64,000 nucleotides of DNA from Microbacterium thalli (GTDB lineage: Bacteria > Actinomycetota > Actinomycetes > Actinomycetales > Microbacteriaceae), in contig NZ_JAQZCH010000001.1 in the NCBI RefSeq assembly GCF_028737325.1, positions 124,001 to 188,000 on the forward strand, given 5' to 3'. The position numbers were made by a program, and so were the translations under genes. Under the pieces are notes generated by a model, which had not been told where the DNA came from, ran no database searches, and saw nothing but the letters and a program-made list of their open reading frames with translations. Positions 26,000 to 34,956 of the stretch are shown piece by piece; position 1 is the first letter of the stretch; each line of letters begins with the position of its first letter.

Positions 26000-26776
26000 G
26001 TGCTGACCATCAGTCAACTGGCCGCATACGCGGGGGTCACGGTGCGCGCCGTGCGCCATTACCACCAGATCGGACTACTGCCCGAGCCCGAGCGCGACCG
26101 GTCGGGCTATCGGCGTTACGGTGCCCACGCGGTCGTGTCGCTCGTCAAGATCGCGACACTCGCCGACGCCGGCGTGCCCTTGTCCGAAGTCGCGGACCTG
26201 CTCGAGGCGGACGACGACACCTTCTCGAAGGCGGTGCAGCGCATCGACGCCCACCTTCGCGACGAGATCGCCCGTCTCGAGCGCAGCCGGTCGTCGATCC
26301 GAAAGCTCGCCGCCGGCGACGCCCTGCTGCTGCCCGCCGACGTGGTCGCCTATCTGGATCGCCTGCGCGACCTCGGCATCGCCGGGCCGGTCCTCGACGG
26401 CGAGCGCGACGGGTGGATCCTCATGGCCGCGCGCTGGCCCGACCGGATACGCGAATGGATGCCGGGCAAGATGGCCTCGCTCGACGACCCCCGCATCGTC
26501 CGGCTCTACCGCGTCCTCTCGATGCTCTTCGACATCGACCTGCCGCAGGAGCCGCTGCTGGTCGAAGCAGCGGACCTCATGGCCGCCCTCGCCGAGGAGG
26601 CCTACCGGCAGGACCACACCACGCAGCAGGAGACTCGGGATGATGCGGTCCCCTTCGACCTGCTGGAGCTGCTCGCCCTCGAGACCGACCCCCGCGCCAC
26701 GCGCCTGGTCGAGCTGATGCGCGAGCGCGGCTGGGACGGCTGGACCCGTCTGGAGCGCATCGACCCGCCGCACTGA
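26000..26776 (+). CDS. MerR-family regulator of the adjacent ABC transporter
   Basis: The 258-residue protein starts at a GTG. It has a MerR HTH and wing at residues 1-70 (ISQLAAYAGVTVRAVRHYHQIGLL, SGYRRYGAHAVVSLVKI) and a dimerisation helix to about 120. A C-terminal effector domain of about 130 residues has no Cys-rich metal site, suggesting an organic ligand as in BmrR/TipA types. It lies 40 bases behind the permease gene in the same operon and likely acts at the dyad promoter at 24187. Confidence 0.85.
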   Translation: MLTISQLAAYAGVTVRAVRHYHQIGLLPEPERDRSGYRRYGAHAVVSLVKIATLADAGVPLSEVADLLEADDDTFSKAVQRIDAHLRDEIARLERSRSSIRKLAAGDALLLPADVVAYLDRLRDLGIAGPVLDGERDGWILMAARWPDRIREWMPGKMASLDDPRIVRLYRVLSMLFDIDLPQEPLLVEAADLMAALAEEAYRQDHTTQQETRDDAVPFDLLELLALETDPRATRLVELMRERGWDGWTRLERIDPPH

Positions 26777-26826
26777 GGGCCTGGGCGCTTGCGGCCACCT
26801 CTCGTGAGCGAGAACGACGACGTCCC

Positions 26827-27215
26827 TCAGCGCCGACGCCGCCCGCCACGCACCGTTCGGATGTTCTGAGTGTGCGAGCCTCCTGCCCGCCCGACCGCAG
26901 CCATGGGGTCATTGCGTCCGGCGTGCGCGCGCACCTTCCCGACAACAGACGCGATGACGACGACGAGCAGAAGCCCGTAAATGGATACAGCGATGGGCGA
27001 CGAGACGAACACCGCAGGGTCCCCTTCAGCGCTCAGCAACGCATCGCGTGAAGAGGTCTCGGCGAGCGGACCGAGGACGATGCCGATCATGAGCGGCGCG
27101 AGCGGAATGCCGAAGCGCCGCATGGCGAAGCCGAGCAGAGCGAGGCCGAGTAGCAGCCACAGTTCGAATGTCGACGCCGACGTCGCGTACACGCCCATGG
27201 CGCAGAAGCGCTCAG
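26827..27215 (-). pseudogene. 3' fragment of tctA-type tricarboxylate transporter permease
   Basis: Only the last 125 or so codons of a TctA-family large permease remain. The segment GVYATSASTFELWLLLGLALL, then RRFGIPLAPLMIGIVLGPLAE and a final membrane helix, match the C-terminus of these roughly 500-residue proteins. The 5' part is missing: upstream of RFCAMGVY the frame runs antisense into a gntR fragment. It is a deletion remnant and not expected to function. Confidence 0.8.
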
Positions 27216-27729
27216 ACGCTTGTCCGAGGGGCTTGTGATTCTCGGCGCCCATCGCGACGCTCGCGTCGTCGAGCTGACAAGCGACGAGGCGCAGCATCTG
27301 TTCGAAGTACGCGCGAGCGTAGACCCGCTTGCCTGCGCACTGGCCGCCGAGCGACGGACATCCGACGACATCGGGCGCATCGACGCAGCATTGCGCGAGC
27401 TCGCGCCGCTCACCGGAAGTCCGAGCTCGGAGGCGCTCGATGCGCACCGCGGGTTCCACCGGGCGATCTACCTCGCTGCCGGCAACCCCATCCTGGTCGG
27501 AATGCTCGACAGCATCTGGGACAAGGGCGACCTGTACCGGAGACGCGCCCTCAGCGAGCGGACTCCTTCCACGGAGGACAAAGCACGTGTGCACCGCCAG
27601 CACCAAGAATTGCGCGACGCGATCCGCGATGGCGACAAGGAAGCGGCTCGCTCGCTTTCATACGCGCACATCACCCATAGCCTCGGAAGGCGGGCCATCG
27701 GGCTGCTCGACGCGGCCCCCGACGACTGA
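27208..27729 (+). pseudogene. GntR/FadR-family regulator lacking its HTH
   Basis: The frame carries a complete FCD effector domain: EAQHLFEVRASVDPLACALAAE, then HRGFHRAIYLAAGNP and HQELRDAIRDGDKEAA, with the metal-binding Asp/His pattern of FCD proteins. Before it, only ALRRLSEGLV remains, the last piece of the GntR HTH (normally about 60 more residues). A TTG or GTG start could still express the FCD domain, but DNA binding is lost. The 5' end abuts the tctA fragment. Confidence 0.75.
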
Positions 27730-27847
27730 CGATGGTCGCGATGCGACACGAGCCGACAGCGCCCGCCCTATCGGCGGCGCATGCCGAAAACCGTGCTGCC
27801 GACGTTCCGGCGCGAATCGGTTTCGGCTGGGGGTTTCGGCGGATCGA

Positions 27848-28101
27848 TCAGCTGCGCGCCGCCTGATCCTCACCTCTCACAGCTGCGTGGTCGATCGCGC
27901 TGATGTAGAGGGTGAGGGCATCGCGGCTTTGCTCGAGGAACCGGATGCGTTCGGTCATGCTGTCGCGTTGGCGGGCGAGCATGTTCCGCAGCTCAGGGTC
28001 GGCGTCTTCCACGACGATCTCGGGGCTCTGGCCGAGGCACGGGAGGATCGCAGCATCCGGGGCGGCACCCCTGTTCTGTCAGCTAGTTCGCCGATGCGCA
28101 T
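27848..28101 (-). pseudogene. internally deleted MerR-family regulator
   Basis: Reading from ATG 28101, the product starts MRIGELADRTGVPPRMLR, a typical MerR helix 1-2. The frame then breaks; in another frame ILPCLGQSPEIVVED, RQRDSMTERIRFLEQSRDAL and YISAID form the MerR C-terminal coiled region. About 60 codons (the rest of the HTH and wing) are missing and the two parts are out of frame, so the gene is dead. It ends with TGA at 27848-27850. Confidence 0.75.
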
Positions 28102-28169
28102 GTGGCTCCTCTCGACGTGCTCCTGATCACTGTGCTGAGATCGTGCGATTGCTCGCTAAGCCACCAAAT

Positions 28170-28201
28170 ACGCCCGCCGAAACGACGTTCTCGGTGGGCG
28201 T
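28170..28201. terminator. intrinsic terminator
   Basis: ACGCCCGCCGA (28170-28180) pairs with TCGGTGGGCGT (28191-28201, one G-T pair) around a 10-base loop. It is followed by TTTT on the plus strand and preceded by AAAT for the minus strand. It lies just after the end of the long minus-strand copper operon. Confidence 0.75.
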
Positions 28202-28238
28202 TTTCAGCGCCTGCTCCGGATGCGGTCGAAAACGATCG

Positions 28239-28418
28239 TTATCGGTCGATCGGGTCTGCCGACATTGACGCTGCCGGTCCCGGGTGGTCGTCAGCTCGAT
28301 CGACGCGCAGAAGGGTTAAGGCGATCAGGATTATCACGATCAGCGTCGACGCCGAGACGATGATGACCCTGACCTGCGCAGGGTAGCGGAGTCGCGGCCG
28401 TCGCGATGAGCGGTTCAT
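28239..28418 (-). CDS. small single-pass membrane protein, 59 aa
   Basis: ATG 28418 overlaps the stop of the F510_1955-type gene (ATGA), so translation is coupled. The product has a basic N-terminus (MNRSSRRPRLRYPAQ), one membrane helix (VIIVSASTLIVIILIALTLL) and a short acidic/Pro tail. It is the last gene of the copper operon. No family is recognised; a helper or anchor for the preceding lipoprotein is a guess. Confidence 0.6.
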   Translation of the reverse strand: MNRSSRRPRLRYPAQVRVIIVSASTLIVIILIALTLLRVDRADDHPGPAASMSADPIDR

Positions 28419-29254
28419 TGCGATGGGGCGATGATGGTGGTGGTCTCCGGGGTGATCTCGACGATGCCGCGCTCGTCGGCGACTATGAACCGGCCATCGT
28501 CGGTGATGGTGAACGCTTGGGCGGCACCGCTGAGAGTGGCCCGGCGCTCCCAGGCCCCATCTGCTGCTTGCACCCACAGAGCATCGTCTGTTCCAATTCC
28601 CGCGATGGTGCCGTCAGGCTGAGGGGCAAGGCTATAGAGCAGTGGCGCTCCTTCGACGGCGGCAAACGTTGCGCCGCGATCGCTACTGCGAAGGAGGCCT
28701 TGTTCTGCTGCGGCGTAGATGCCTTCTTCCGTAGCTGCGAGGTCGACGGCGGATAGCGCGGCGCCGCTGAACCAGTTCCGGCCGTCGTCGGTGCTGACGA
28801 GCAGATCCGCATTGCTTGAGGCCAGTCCGTAGAGCGTCCCGTCTGGCCCGGCGGTAAGCACATGGAAGTCGGCGCTTCCGGTGAGCGAGACCGGTGACCA
28901 AGTTTCGCCGAAGTCGTCGCTGCGGATGATTCCCAAGTTTGGCGCTCCGAGTTCCGACGGGGTCTGCGTTCCCGGATGGCCGGAGGCAAAGAAGGTCTCG
29001 CCGCGGAGCGTGAATCCCATCGCGTCCAGGTCCTCCCCCGCGATCGGGCCCGACATTTCTCCGTCGGGGGCGAGGGTGAGGATGCCGCCGTGGGTGGCCA
29101 CGAACAGGTCCTCTCCTCGCGGGTCGGCGACTATGCCGTGAATGTGTTGAATCACTGGCAACGATGCGTCGCTGTGGGAAGGTCGCTCAGCTGCGCACCC
29201 GGTGATCGCGATCGCGGTGAGGGTGGTGACGGTCAGGGGCAGAAAACGGTTCAT
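28415..29254 (-). CDS. F510_1955-type BNR-like lipoprotein (copper operon)
   Basis: The start at 29254 has GGAAGATC upstream and leads directly into a lipoprotein signal with lipobox ITGC. The mature protein (about 260 residues) is a seven-bladed-type beta-propeller of BNR/sialidase-like repeats, such as SDDFGETWSP and STDDGRNWF. It carries the family marks HIHGI, SGHPG, NLGIIRS and DFHVLTAGPDGTLYG. The family is named for glycosylhydrolase similarity, but catalytic residues are unproven and conserved histidines could bind metal. A paralogue lies at 30704. Confidence 0.75.
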   Translation of the reverse strand: MNRFLPLTVTTLTAIAITGCAAERPSHSDASLPVIQHIHGIVADPRGEDLFVATHGGILTLAPDGEMSGPIAGEDLDAMGFTLRGETFFASGHPGTQTPSELGAPNLGIIRSDDFGETWSPVSLTGSADFHVLTAGPDGTLYGLASSNADLLVSTDDGRNWFSGAALSAVDLAATEEGIYAAAEQGLLRSSDRGATFAAVEGAPLLYSLAPQPDGTIAGIGTDDALWVQAADGAWERRATLSGAAQAFTITDDGRFIVADERGIVEITPETTTIIAPSQ

Positions 29255-29453
29255 GATCTTCCGGGTCGCGGGAGGGCGGACACCCCGATGAAGGGTTGCC
29301 GCCGGGGTATAGGTGAGCGGGAACGTGGTGTCTGCGCTAGATGATGGTTTGGCCAGGGCGATGCCGTCACTGTTCCGACCGTTGCCGACCTTGCCTTGGC
29401 CATGTAGATGGCGGTGTTGTGCTGCTGGATCATCTGCTCTTTGACACGACCGA

Positions 29454-30074
29454 CTACTCGGTGGGGCAGTCACGTAGGGCTGACTGATCGAAAGTGGGAG
29501 CGGAACGAGCCAGGGCCTCTTCGGGGGTGTCGGCGACTCCGTTGCGTTGGATGTCGTTGATGAGCCACTTCATCTCGAGTATTTCGTTGCGCTGTGCCGC
29601 GCTGATTTCGGCGGCGAGTTCGCAGACTCGGACGTCCTGGATCTGCGCACGCTCCGAGCGGGTGATGGCGAGGGAGTGGTGGGGGATCATCGCGTTCATC
29701 CAGGCGGTGTCGTTCACGGTGATCTGACTGCGGTCAAGGGCGACTCCGCCGGCGAGCAGCAGGACGCTGACTGTGGCGGCGGCGATGTTCGCTTTGACGC
29801 TTTTGTACATGTTGAGCATCCACGCCAGCATCACCAGCCCCATCGCGCCGCCCATGGTCAGGGCCATAAAGACGCGGCTTTCACTGAAGCGGACGTGGCT
29901 CCACTCCCAGGAGCCGACGAACATCACCCAGTACATGACAACCATCCCGGTGAGGATCATCGCCCCGAACCGGAGGTACATCTTCCAGGGCTTGGAATGA
30001 CCCTGCTGGCTGTGCTCGCCGGTCGCTGCGCTTCGGTCGTTCTGCTCGGGATCGTGGTAGTCGTTCGCGGTCAT
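29454..30074 (-). CDS. DUF305 protein with three membrane helices
   Basis: The 206-residue protein has a polar N-terminus and three membrane helices between about residues 33 and 110. A C-terminal DUF305 domain carries the family mark NAMIPHHSLAI and a second helix with LAAEISAAQRNEILEMKWLI. DUF305 proteins have ferritin-like helical folds and accompany copper resistance genes. GGAGATGTC precedes the start. A lipoprotein DUF305 paralogue is at 31605. Confidence 0.85.
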   Translation of the reverse strand: MTANDYHDPEQNDRSAATGEHSQQGHSKPWKMYLRFGAMILTGMVVMYWVMFVGSWEWSHVRFSESRVFMALTMGGAMGLVMLAWMLNMYKSVKANIAAATVSVLLLAGGVALDRSQITVNDTAWMNAMIPHHSLAITRSERAQIQDVRVCELAAEISAAQRNEILEMKWLINDIQRNGVADTPEEALARSAPTFDQSALRDCPTE

Positions 30075-30198
30075 GACATCTCCTGTTCGGATGGGGGGAG
30101 CGGCGAGGTGACGGGACGGTCGATTGCGGTATCGACCGTCCCGTCAGCGACCGCCATGGCAGGTTGTGCTAGCAGGGCGATCTCGAACCTGAGCCGAC

Positions 30199-30603
30199 TT
30201 AGAGAGCGGCGAGAAGGTCGGTGCATGCCTGCTCGCAGCGGCGGCAGGATTCGGCGCACACGCGGCAGTGCTCGTGCATGTCTGCGTGCTGTTCGCACTC
30301 GGCGGCACAGGACGCGCAGGCGGTGCGGCAGGCTTCGAGCAGGGCGCGAACCGTCGCAACATCCGGCGCGGTTTGGCGGGAGAGCACTGCACCTGTGGTG
30401 GCGCAGATGTCTGCGCAGTCCAAGTTCTTCCGAATGCATGTAACGAGCTCCGCGACCATGCCTTCTCCGAGGCATGCGTCTGCGCAGGCGGTACATGCCT
30501 GGGCGCATTCGACGCACGCCTCGATACAGCGCAGAAGGGCGTCCTGTGCTCCGGCGAAACCGACTTTCGGGTGGGTGGCGAGCATCTGATCTGCAACAGT
30601 CAT
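30199..30603 (-). CDS. Cys-rich four-helix-bundle copper-binding protein
   Basis: The start at 30603 is chosen for AAGGAAAGC upstream. The 134-residue protein has 18 cysteines spaced as CxxxC and CxxC along four helices (RCIEACVECAQACTACADAC at the start), plus several His. This matches the Csp/DUF326 copper-storage fold, in which Cys residues line the bundle core and hold many Cu(I) ions. No export signal is seen, so a cytosolic copper store is likely, fitting its place in a csoR-controlled operon. Confidence 0.88.
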   Translation of the reverse strand: MTVADQMLATHPKVGFAGAQDALLRCIEACVECAQACTACADACLGEGMVAELVTCIRKNLDCADICATTGAVLSRQTAPDVATVRALLEACRTACASCAAECEQHADMHEHCRVCAESCRRCEQACTDLLAAL

Positions 30604-30703
30604 GGCTGCTTTCCTTTCTTCGGGGACCTTCCCCGGCATGCGGTCACGCTAGAGCGAGGTCGAGGGTCGACGTAGGGGGTTGAGGTCTTTCGATGAATGG
30701 TGG

Positions 30704-31540
30704 CTAGGTGAAGGGCAGCAGGCTGAGTCCGCTGTCGTCGACGATGAGGATGTCGCCAGCGTCGGTGACGGCCATTGCCTGTGTGGAGCCGTGCGCCGTC
30801 CCGATGTTTCGCCACGACGGATCGCGTGTGGTGCTGCTCCACAGGCTGCCTTTGCTTCCCACGCCGATCAGTTGCTGGCCGTCCGGTGACACAGCGATGA
30901 GAGACACGGTCGGGCTGTCTGGCAGTGGTCCGAACGTCGCCCCGCGGTCGGTGCTGACCTGGGGTCCGTCCGGCGTCGTAGCGATGATGCGTCCGGTGGC
31001 GTCGACGACGAGTGCGAAGGCCAGCAGGGTTGCCCCCGTAGGAGACCAGCTGGCCCCGAGGTCGCTGCTTGCCAGCATCTGGGCGCTACCGGTTTCTTGT
31101 CCGTACAGGGTGCCGTCCGGTGCGGCGGTGAGGACGTGGAAGTCTTTCTCCCCTGTGAACGCCACAGGCTCCCATGTCGTGCCGCCGTCGCTGCTGCGGA
31201 TGATGCCGAGGTTCCCTTCCCCAAGCTCCCCGGGGGTGCCTCGGCCGGGGTGGCCGGAGGCGATGAGGGTGTCGTCGACGGCGGTGAGGCCCATCGCGTC
31301 GAAGCCGTAGCTGCCGACGCGGGAGCCGAGTTGCCCGTCAGCGGTGGCGGCGTAGAGGCCTTCGTGGGTGCCGAGGAGGAAGCCGTCATCGTCGGGTGCG
31401 GGCACGATCGCGTGAACGTGAGACAGCGCTGTGTCGGCGTGGTCGCTGCCGGTCGATGGCGGTTCGGCTGCGGCGCAGCCGGTGAGGAGCAAGCTGGTGA
31501 GCGCGACGAGGCTCGCCGTCGCGCGCAGGTGAATGCGCAT
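30704..31540 (-). CDS. F510_1955-type BNR-like lipoprotein (copper operon), first paralogue
   Basis: The 278-residue protein has a lipobox (LTGC), the HVHAI motif, SGHPG, NLGIIRS and DFHVLTAAPDGTLYG, and BNR-like repeats such as SSDGGTTWEP and SSDLGASWSP. It is clearly paralogous to the gene at 28415. It lies after the DUF305 lipoprotein gene in the direction of transcription, so each of the two F510 genes is associated with a DUF305 gene. Exported and membrane-tethered; role in periplasmic-side copper handling is inferred. Confidence 0.75.
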   Translation of the reverse strand: MRIHLRATASLVALTSLLLTGCAAAEPPSTGSDHADTALSHVHAIVPAPDDDGFLLGTHEGLYAATADGQLGSRVGSYGFDAMGLTAVDDTLIASGHPGRGTPGELGEGNLGIIRSSDGGTTWEPVAFTGEKDFHVLTAAPDGTLYGQETGSAQMLASSDLGASWSPTGATLLAFALVVDATGRIIATTPDGPQVSTDRGATFGPLPDSPTVSLIAVSPDGQQLIGVGSKGSLWSSTTRDPSWRNIGTAHGSTQAMAVTDAGDILIVDDSGLSLLPFT

Positions 31541-31604
31541 TCGCACCCTTTCGATTCCAAGGGTGAGGACGCCCTGCGGGGGCGTCCTCACCGGTGGGGT
31601 GCGT

Positions 31605-32216
31605 TTAGAGCTGCGCGAGCAGTTCCTGCATCTGGGCGATTTCGGCGGTCTGCGTGTCGACGATGGTCTGCGCCATCTCGACCGCGTCAGGGTTCTGGCC
31701 GTTTTCGACTTCGTCTTGGGCCATCTCGATCGCGCCTTCGTGGTGCATCGTCATCTGCTCGAGGAACAGCCGGGACGCCTCGGTGCCGGTGGCGGCTTCC
31801 AGCGCGGCCATGTCGTCCTCGCTCATCATGCCGCCGCCGTGGTCCATGCCCTCCATGCTGTCCTCGGACATGTCGGCGCCCCACTCGGTCAGCCAGGACT
31901 GCAGCTGGTCGATTTCGGGCTGCTGGGCGGCCTTGATGTCCGAGGCCAGGGTGAGCACGCCCGGATCGATGCCTTCCTTGTCCAGGATCATGTCGGCCAT
32001 CTCGACAGCCTGCTGGTGGTGCGGGATCATCATCTGCGCGAACATCACATCCGCGTCGTTGAAGTCTGCCGTCGTCGCGGACGATGAGGACGGGGACGAG
32101 CTGCTGCCGTGGTCCATGCCGGGCATGGACTCCGAGCCGGAGCCTCCAGCGCAGCCGGCAAGGGTGAGGGCGGCGGCGAGGGTGAGCGCAGCGGTTGCTG
32201 CGGTACGAATCTTCAT
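31605..32216 (-). CDS. DUF305 lipoprotein
   Basis: The 203-residue protein has a lipoprotein signal (lipobox LAGC), a Ser/Met/His linker (SMPGMDHGSSSS) and two DUF305 helix pairs. The first has MMIPHHQQAVEMADMI and the second MTMHHEGAIEMAQDEV. The Met/His clusters (MEGMDHGGGMM) suit copper binding outside the membrane. GGAGAACC precedes the start. Part of the csoR-copZ-copA-copB operon. Confidence 0.88.
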   Translation of the reverse strand: MKIRTAATAALTLAAALTLAGCAGGSGSESMPGMDHGSSSSPSSSSATTADFNDADVMFAQMMIPHHQQAVEMADMILDKEGIDPGVLTLASDIKAAQQPEIDQLQSWLTEWGADMSEDSMEGMDHGGGMMSEDDMAALEAATGTEASRLFLEQMTMHHEGAIEMAQDEVENGQNPDAVEMAQTIVDTQTAEIAQMQELLAQL

Positions 32217-32310
32217 CAGGGTTCTCCAAATACAGGGGTACGTGAACGAACACCGGTCACATCGACAGGTGGGTAAGGCCGGGCCGGCAAGGTGCGCCGG
32301 CTCGGCCGCA

Positions 32311-32742
32311 TCACGTACGGCTGATGCAGAGAGTGGTGAGAGAAGGCGGCCGCAAGCTCGGCCTGCCGGGAAGCGAGGCGCTCAGTGGCTGCGGGCGTGG
32401 CAGGACCGACAACCACACCGGGCTCGGGCGGAGTCGGGCCAGCAGCAGCACGGTGGCCAGCAGCGCCAGCACACACGCCATGGCCATCATGTCGGAGTGG
32501 CCTGAGCCGCAGTCCGCGCACCCTTCGTCCGTCGCGGTGGTACCGGAATGATGATCATCCGCGGTGGCACTGGCGGTGGCGACGGTGGTTTGGTGGCCGG
32601 TGTCGGCGGCGGTGTGGGTGTTGAGGGAGTGCATGGCCAACAGGCCGACGATGACCGCGCCGATCAGAGCGATGAGCAGCAGAAGGGTGCGCGCCATCGA
32701 CCGTCCGGCGTGGAGCCGTTCCGTCAGTGCGATCAGCGACAT
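32311..32742 (-). CDS. DUF6153 membrane protein
   Basis: The 143-residue protein has two membrane helices (about 20-40 and 85-103) flanking an exported loop with His and Cys (HHSGTTATDEGCADCGSGHSD). LLAMHSLN precedes the loop and MAMACVLALL follows it. This is the DUF6153 pattern, common in actinobacterial copper loci. GGAGGGAGGTGAC gives a strong ribosome binding site. The loop CxxC/His cluster may bind copper. Confidence 0.8.
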   Translation of the reverse strand: MSLIALTERLHAGRSMARTLLLLIALIGAVIVGLLAMHSLNTHTAADTGHQTTVATASATADDHHSGTTATDEGCADCGSGHSDMMAMACVLALLATVLLLARLRPSPVWLSVLPRPQPLSASLPGRPSLRPPSLTTLCISRT

Positions 32743-32776
32743 GTCACCTCCCTCCTTCCACGGTACGACACTCCTG

Positions 32777-34915
32777 TCAGCGGCCGGTAACCGTGTCCGG
32801 GCTGAGGTCCAGCCGTCGCAGCAGTTGAGCGTTGAGGGCGACGACGATGGTGGACAGCGACATCAGGATGGCGCCGACAGACATCGGTAGGACGAACCCG
32901 ATGGGGGCGAGCACCCCTGCGGCCAGGGGGACGGAGATGAGGTTGTACCCGGCGGCCCACCACAGGTTCTGCTTCATCTTGCGGTAGCTGGCCCGGGACA
33001 GCTCGATCACCGACAGGACGGAGCGGGGGTCGTCGCTGGCAAGGATGACCCCTGCGGACGCGATCGCCACGTCGGTGCCGGCGCCGATAGCGATGCCGAC
33101 GTCGGCTTGCGCGAGGGCCGGTGCGTCGTTGACCCCGTCACCGACCATGGCGACCTTGCGACCTTCGCTTTGAAGCTCCTTGACCTTGGACGCCTTGTCC
33201 TCCGGGCGGACCCCGGCGAAGAACCGGTCGATACCGAGGTCGGTGGCGACGGAGGCGGCGACCGCTTCGGCGTCTCCGGTGATCATCACGACCTGCACAC
33301 CCCGCTGATGCAGAGCGTCGACCGCGTTGCGGGACTCGGGACGGATCTCGTCCGCCAGGCGCAACGCCCCCGCCACACGCCCGTCGACGAGAACGTGCAG
33401 GATGATCGCGCCCTCCTTGCGCCACTCATCCGCGACAGGCAGCTCGGCCGCGCCTTCCTGCTCCAGCAGGTGCGGACCACCGACTTGGACGGTGCGACCG
33501 GTCACCCGCGCACGGACACCGACGGCCGGTGAGGACTCGAAGTCGCTCGTGGCGGGAACGGTGAGTTGCTTCTCCTGTGCGGCGTTCACGATCGCCCGAG
33601 CCAGGGGGTGTTCCGAGTCTGCTTCGGCGGCGGCGGCCCACGCGAGAAGCTCGTCCGCGTCGATACCGGCGGCCGGGTCGATCGCGGTGACGGCGGGGGT
33701 GCCCTTGGTGAGGGTGCCGGTCTTGTCGAACAGGACCGTGTCAACGGTCCGCATGCTTTCCAGCGCGAGGCGGTCTTTCACGAGCACGCCGCCGCGGGCG
33801 GCGCGCTCGGTGGCGATGGACACCACCAGCGGGATGGCCAGGCCCAGCGCGTGCGGGCAGGCGATGACGAGCACGGTGATGGTGCGGATGACGGCTTGGT
33901 CGGGGACCCCGACCAACGTCCATACCGTCGCGGTGACCACGGCCGCCCCCAGAGCGAACCAGAACAGCCACCCGGCGGCACGGTCTGCGAGGCGTTGCGC
34001 GTGTGAGGAGGAGTTCTGCGCTTCGGTGACGAGTTTCTGGATGCCGGCGAGAGCAGTGTCCTGCCCGACCGCAGTGATTTCTACCCGCACCCCGGAGTCG
34101 GTGGCGACGGTGCCGGCGATGACCTGGTCTCCGTCGCTGCGGCGAACCGGGCGGGATTCGCCGGTGATCATCGACTCGTCCATGCTGGCCGAGCCCTGCA
34201 CGATCCGACCATCCGCCGGCACCCGTCCACCGGGGCGCACAACGACAACGTCGCCAACCTGCAGCTCGGCGGGGGCGACGGTGACGGTGCTGTTCCCCTC
34301 GACCTTCTCGGCCTCGTCGGGCAGGAGCGCGGCGAGGGAGTCCAGCGCGGAGGTGGTCTGGGCGAGGGAACGCATCTCGATCCAGTGCCCGAGGAGCATG
34401 ATGACGATCAGCAGCGCCAGCTCCCACCAGAAGTCCAGCTCGTGGTGCAGCAGCCCAATGCTTGCCCCCCACGAGGCGAGGAACGCAACGGTGATCGCGA
34501 GGGCGACGAGGAGCATCATGCCGGGCTTGCGGGCGCGGAGCTCGCTGACGGCACCGGTGAGGAACGGTGCACCACCCCACACATACATGACGGTGCCGAG
34601 GATCGGGGACACCCATCCCACCCACGCCGCGTCCGGCAGCGAGTATCCGATCAGCATCGAGAACATCGTGGAGAACCCCACGACCGGCACAGCAAGGATC
34701 AACATGATCCAGAACAGGCGCCGGAACCGGGCAACGTGATCGCCGTGTCCGGCGTGCCCGCCGTGGTCGGCGTGGCCGTGCTCGGAGTGTCCGGCGGCGG
34801 GTGCCCGGTCGTCGCTGTGTGGGTGACCCGTCGCCGCGTGGTCGTGTCTGGCGGTGACCGCCGGAGCGTCGTGGCCTTGGTGGTCGGAGTGGTTGTGGTG
34901 GTCGTACTGGCTCAT
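32777..34915 (-). CDS. copB: CopB-type heavy-metal P1B-ATPase
   Basis: The 712-residue pump starts with a His-rich cytosolic tail (residues 1-55) instead of an HMA domain. It has the CPH motif at 353-355 in membrane helix 6, phosphorylation Asp397 in DKTGTLTKG, the EHPLA segment and the [12 protein letters not shown] hinge. CPH is the mark of P1B-3 (CopB) enzymes, which export copper (Cu(II)/Cu(I)) or silver. It lies 41 bases behind copA with AAGGAGG before its start. Confidence 0.92.
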   Translation of the reverse strand: MSQYDHHNHSDHQGHDAPAVTARHDHAATGHPHSDDRAPAAGHSEHGHADHGGHAGHGDHVARFRRLFWIMLILAVPVVGFSTMFSMLIGYSLPDAAWVGWVSPILGTVMYVWGGAPFLTGAVSELRARKPGMMLLVALAITVAFLASWGASIGLLHHELDFWWELALLIVIMLLGHWIEMRSLAQTTSALDSLAALLPDEAEKVEGNSTVTVAPAELQVGDVVVVRPGGRVPADGRIVQGSASMDESMITGESRPVRRSDGDQVIAGTVATDSGVRVEITAVGQDTALAGIQKLVTEAQNSSSHAQRLADRAAGWLFWFALGAAVVTATVWTLVGVPDQAVIRTITVLVIACPHALGLAIPLVVSIATERAARGGVLVKDRLALESMRTVDTVLFDKTGTLTKGTPAVTAIDPAAGIDADELLAWAAAAEADSEHPLARAIVNAAQEKQLTVPATSDFESSPAVGVRARVTGRTVQVGGPHLLEQEGAAELPVADEWRKEGAIILHVLVDGRVAGALRLADEIRPESRNAVDALHQRGVQVVMITGDAEAVAASVATDLGIDRFFAGVRPEDKASKVKELQSEGRKVAMVGDGVNDAPALAQADVGIAIGAGTDVAIASAGVILASDDPRSVLSVIELSRASYRKMKQNLWWAAGYNLISVPLAAGVLAPIGFVLPMSVGAILMSLSTIVVALNAQLLRRLDLSPDTVTGR

Positions 34916-34956
34916 CGGAGCCTCCTTCGCTGGGTGCGCCGGTACGGCGGCACGGG

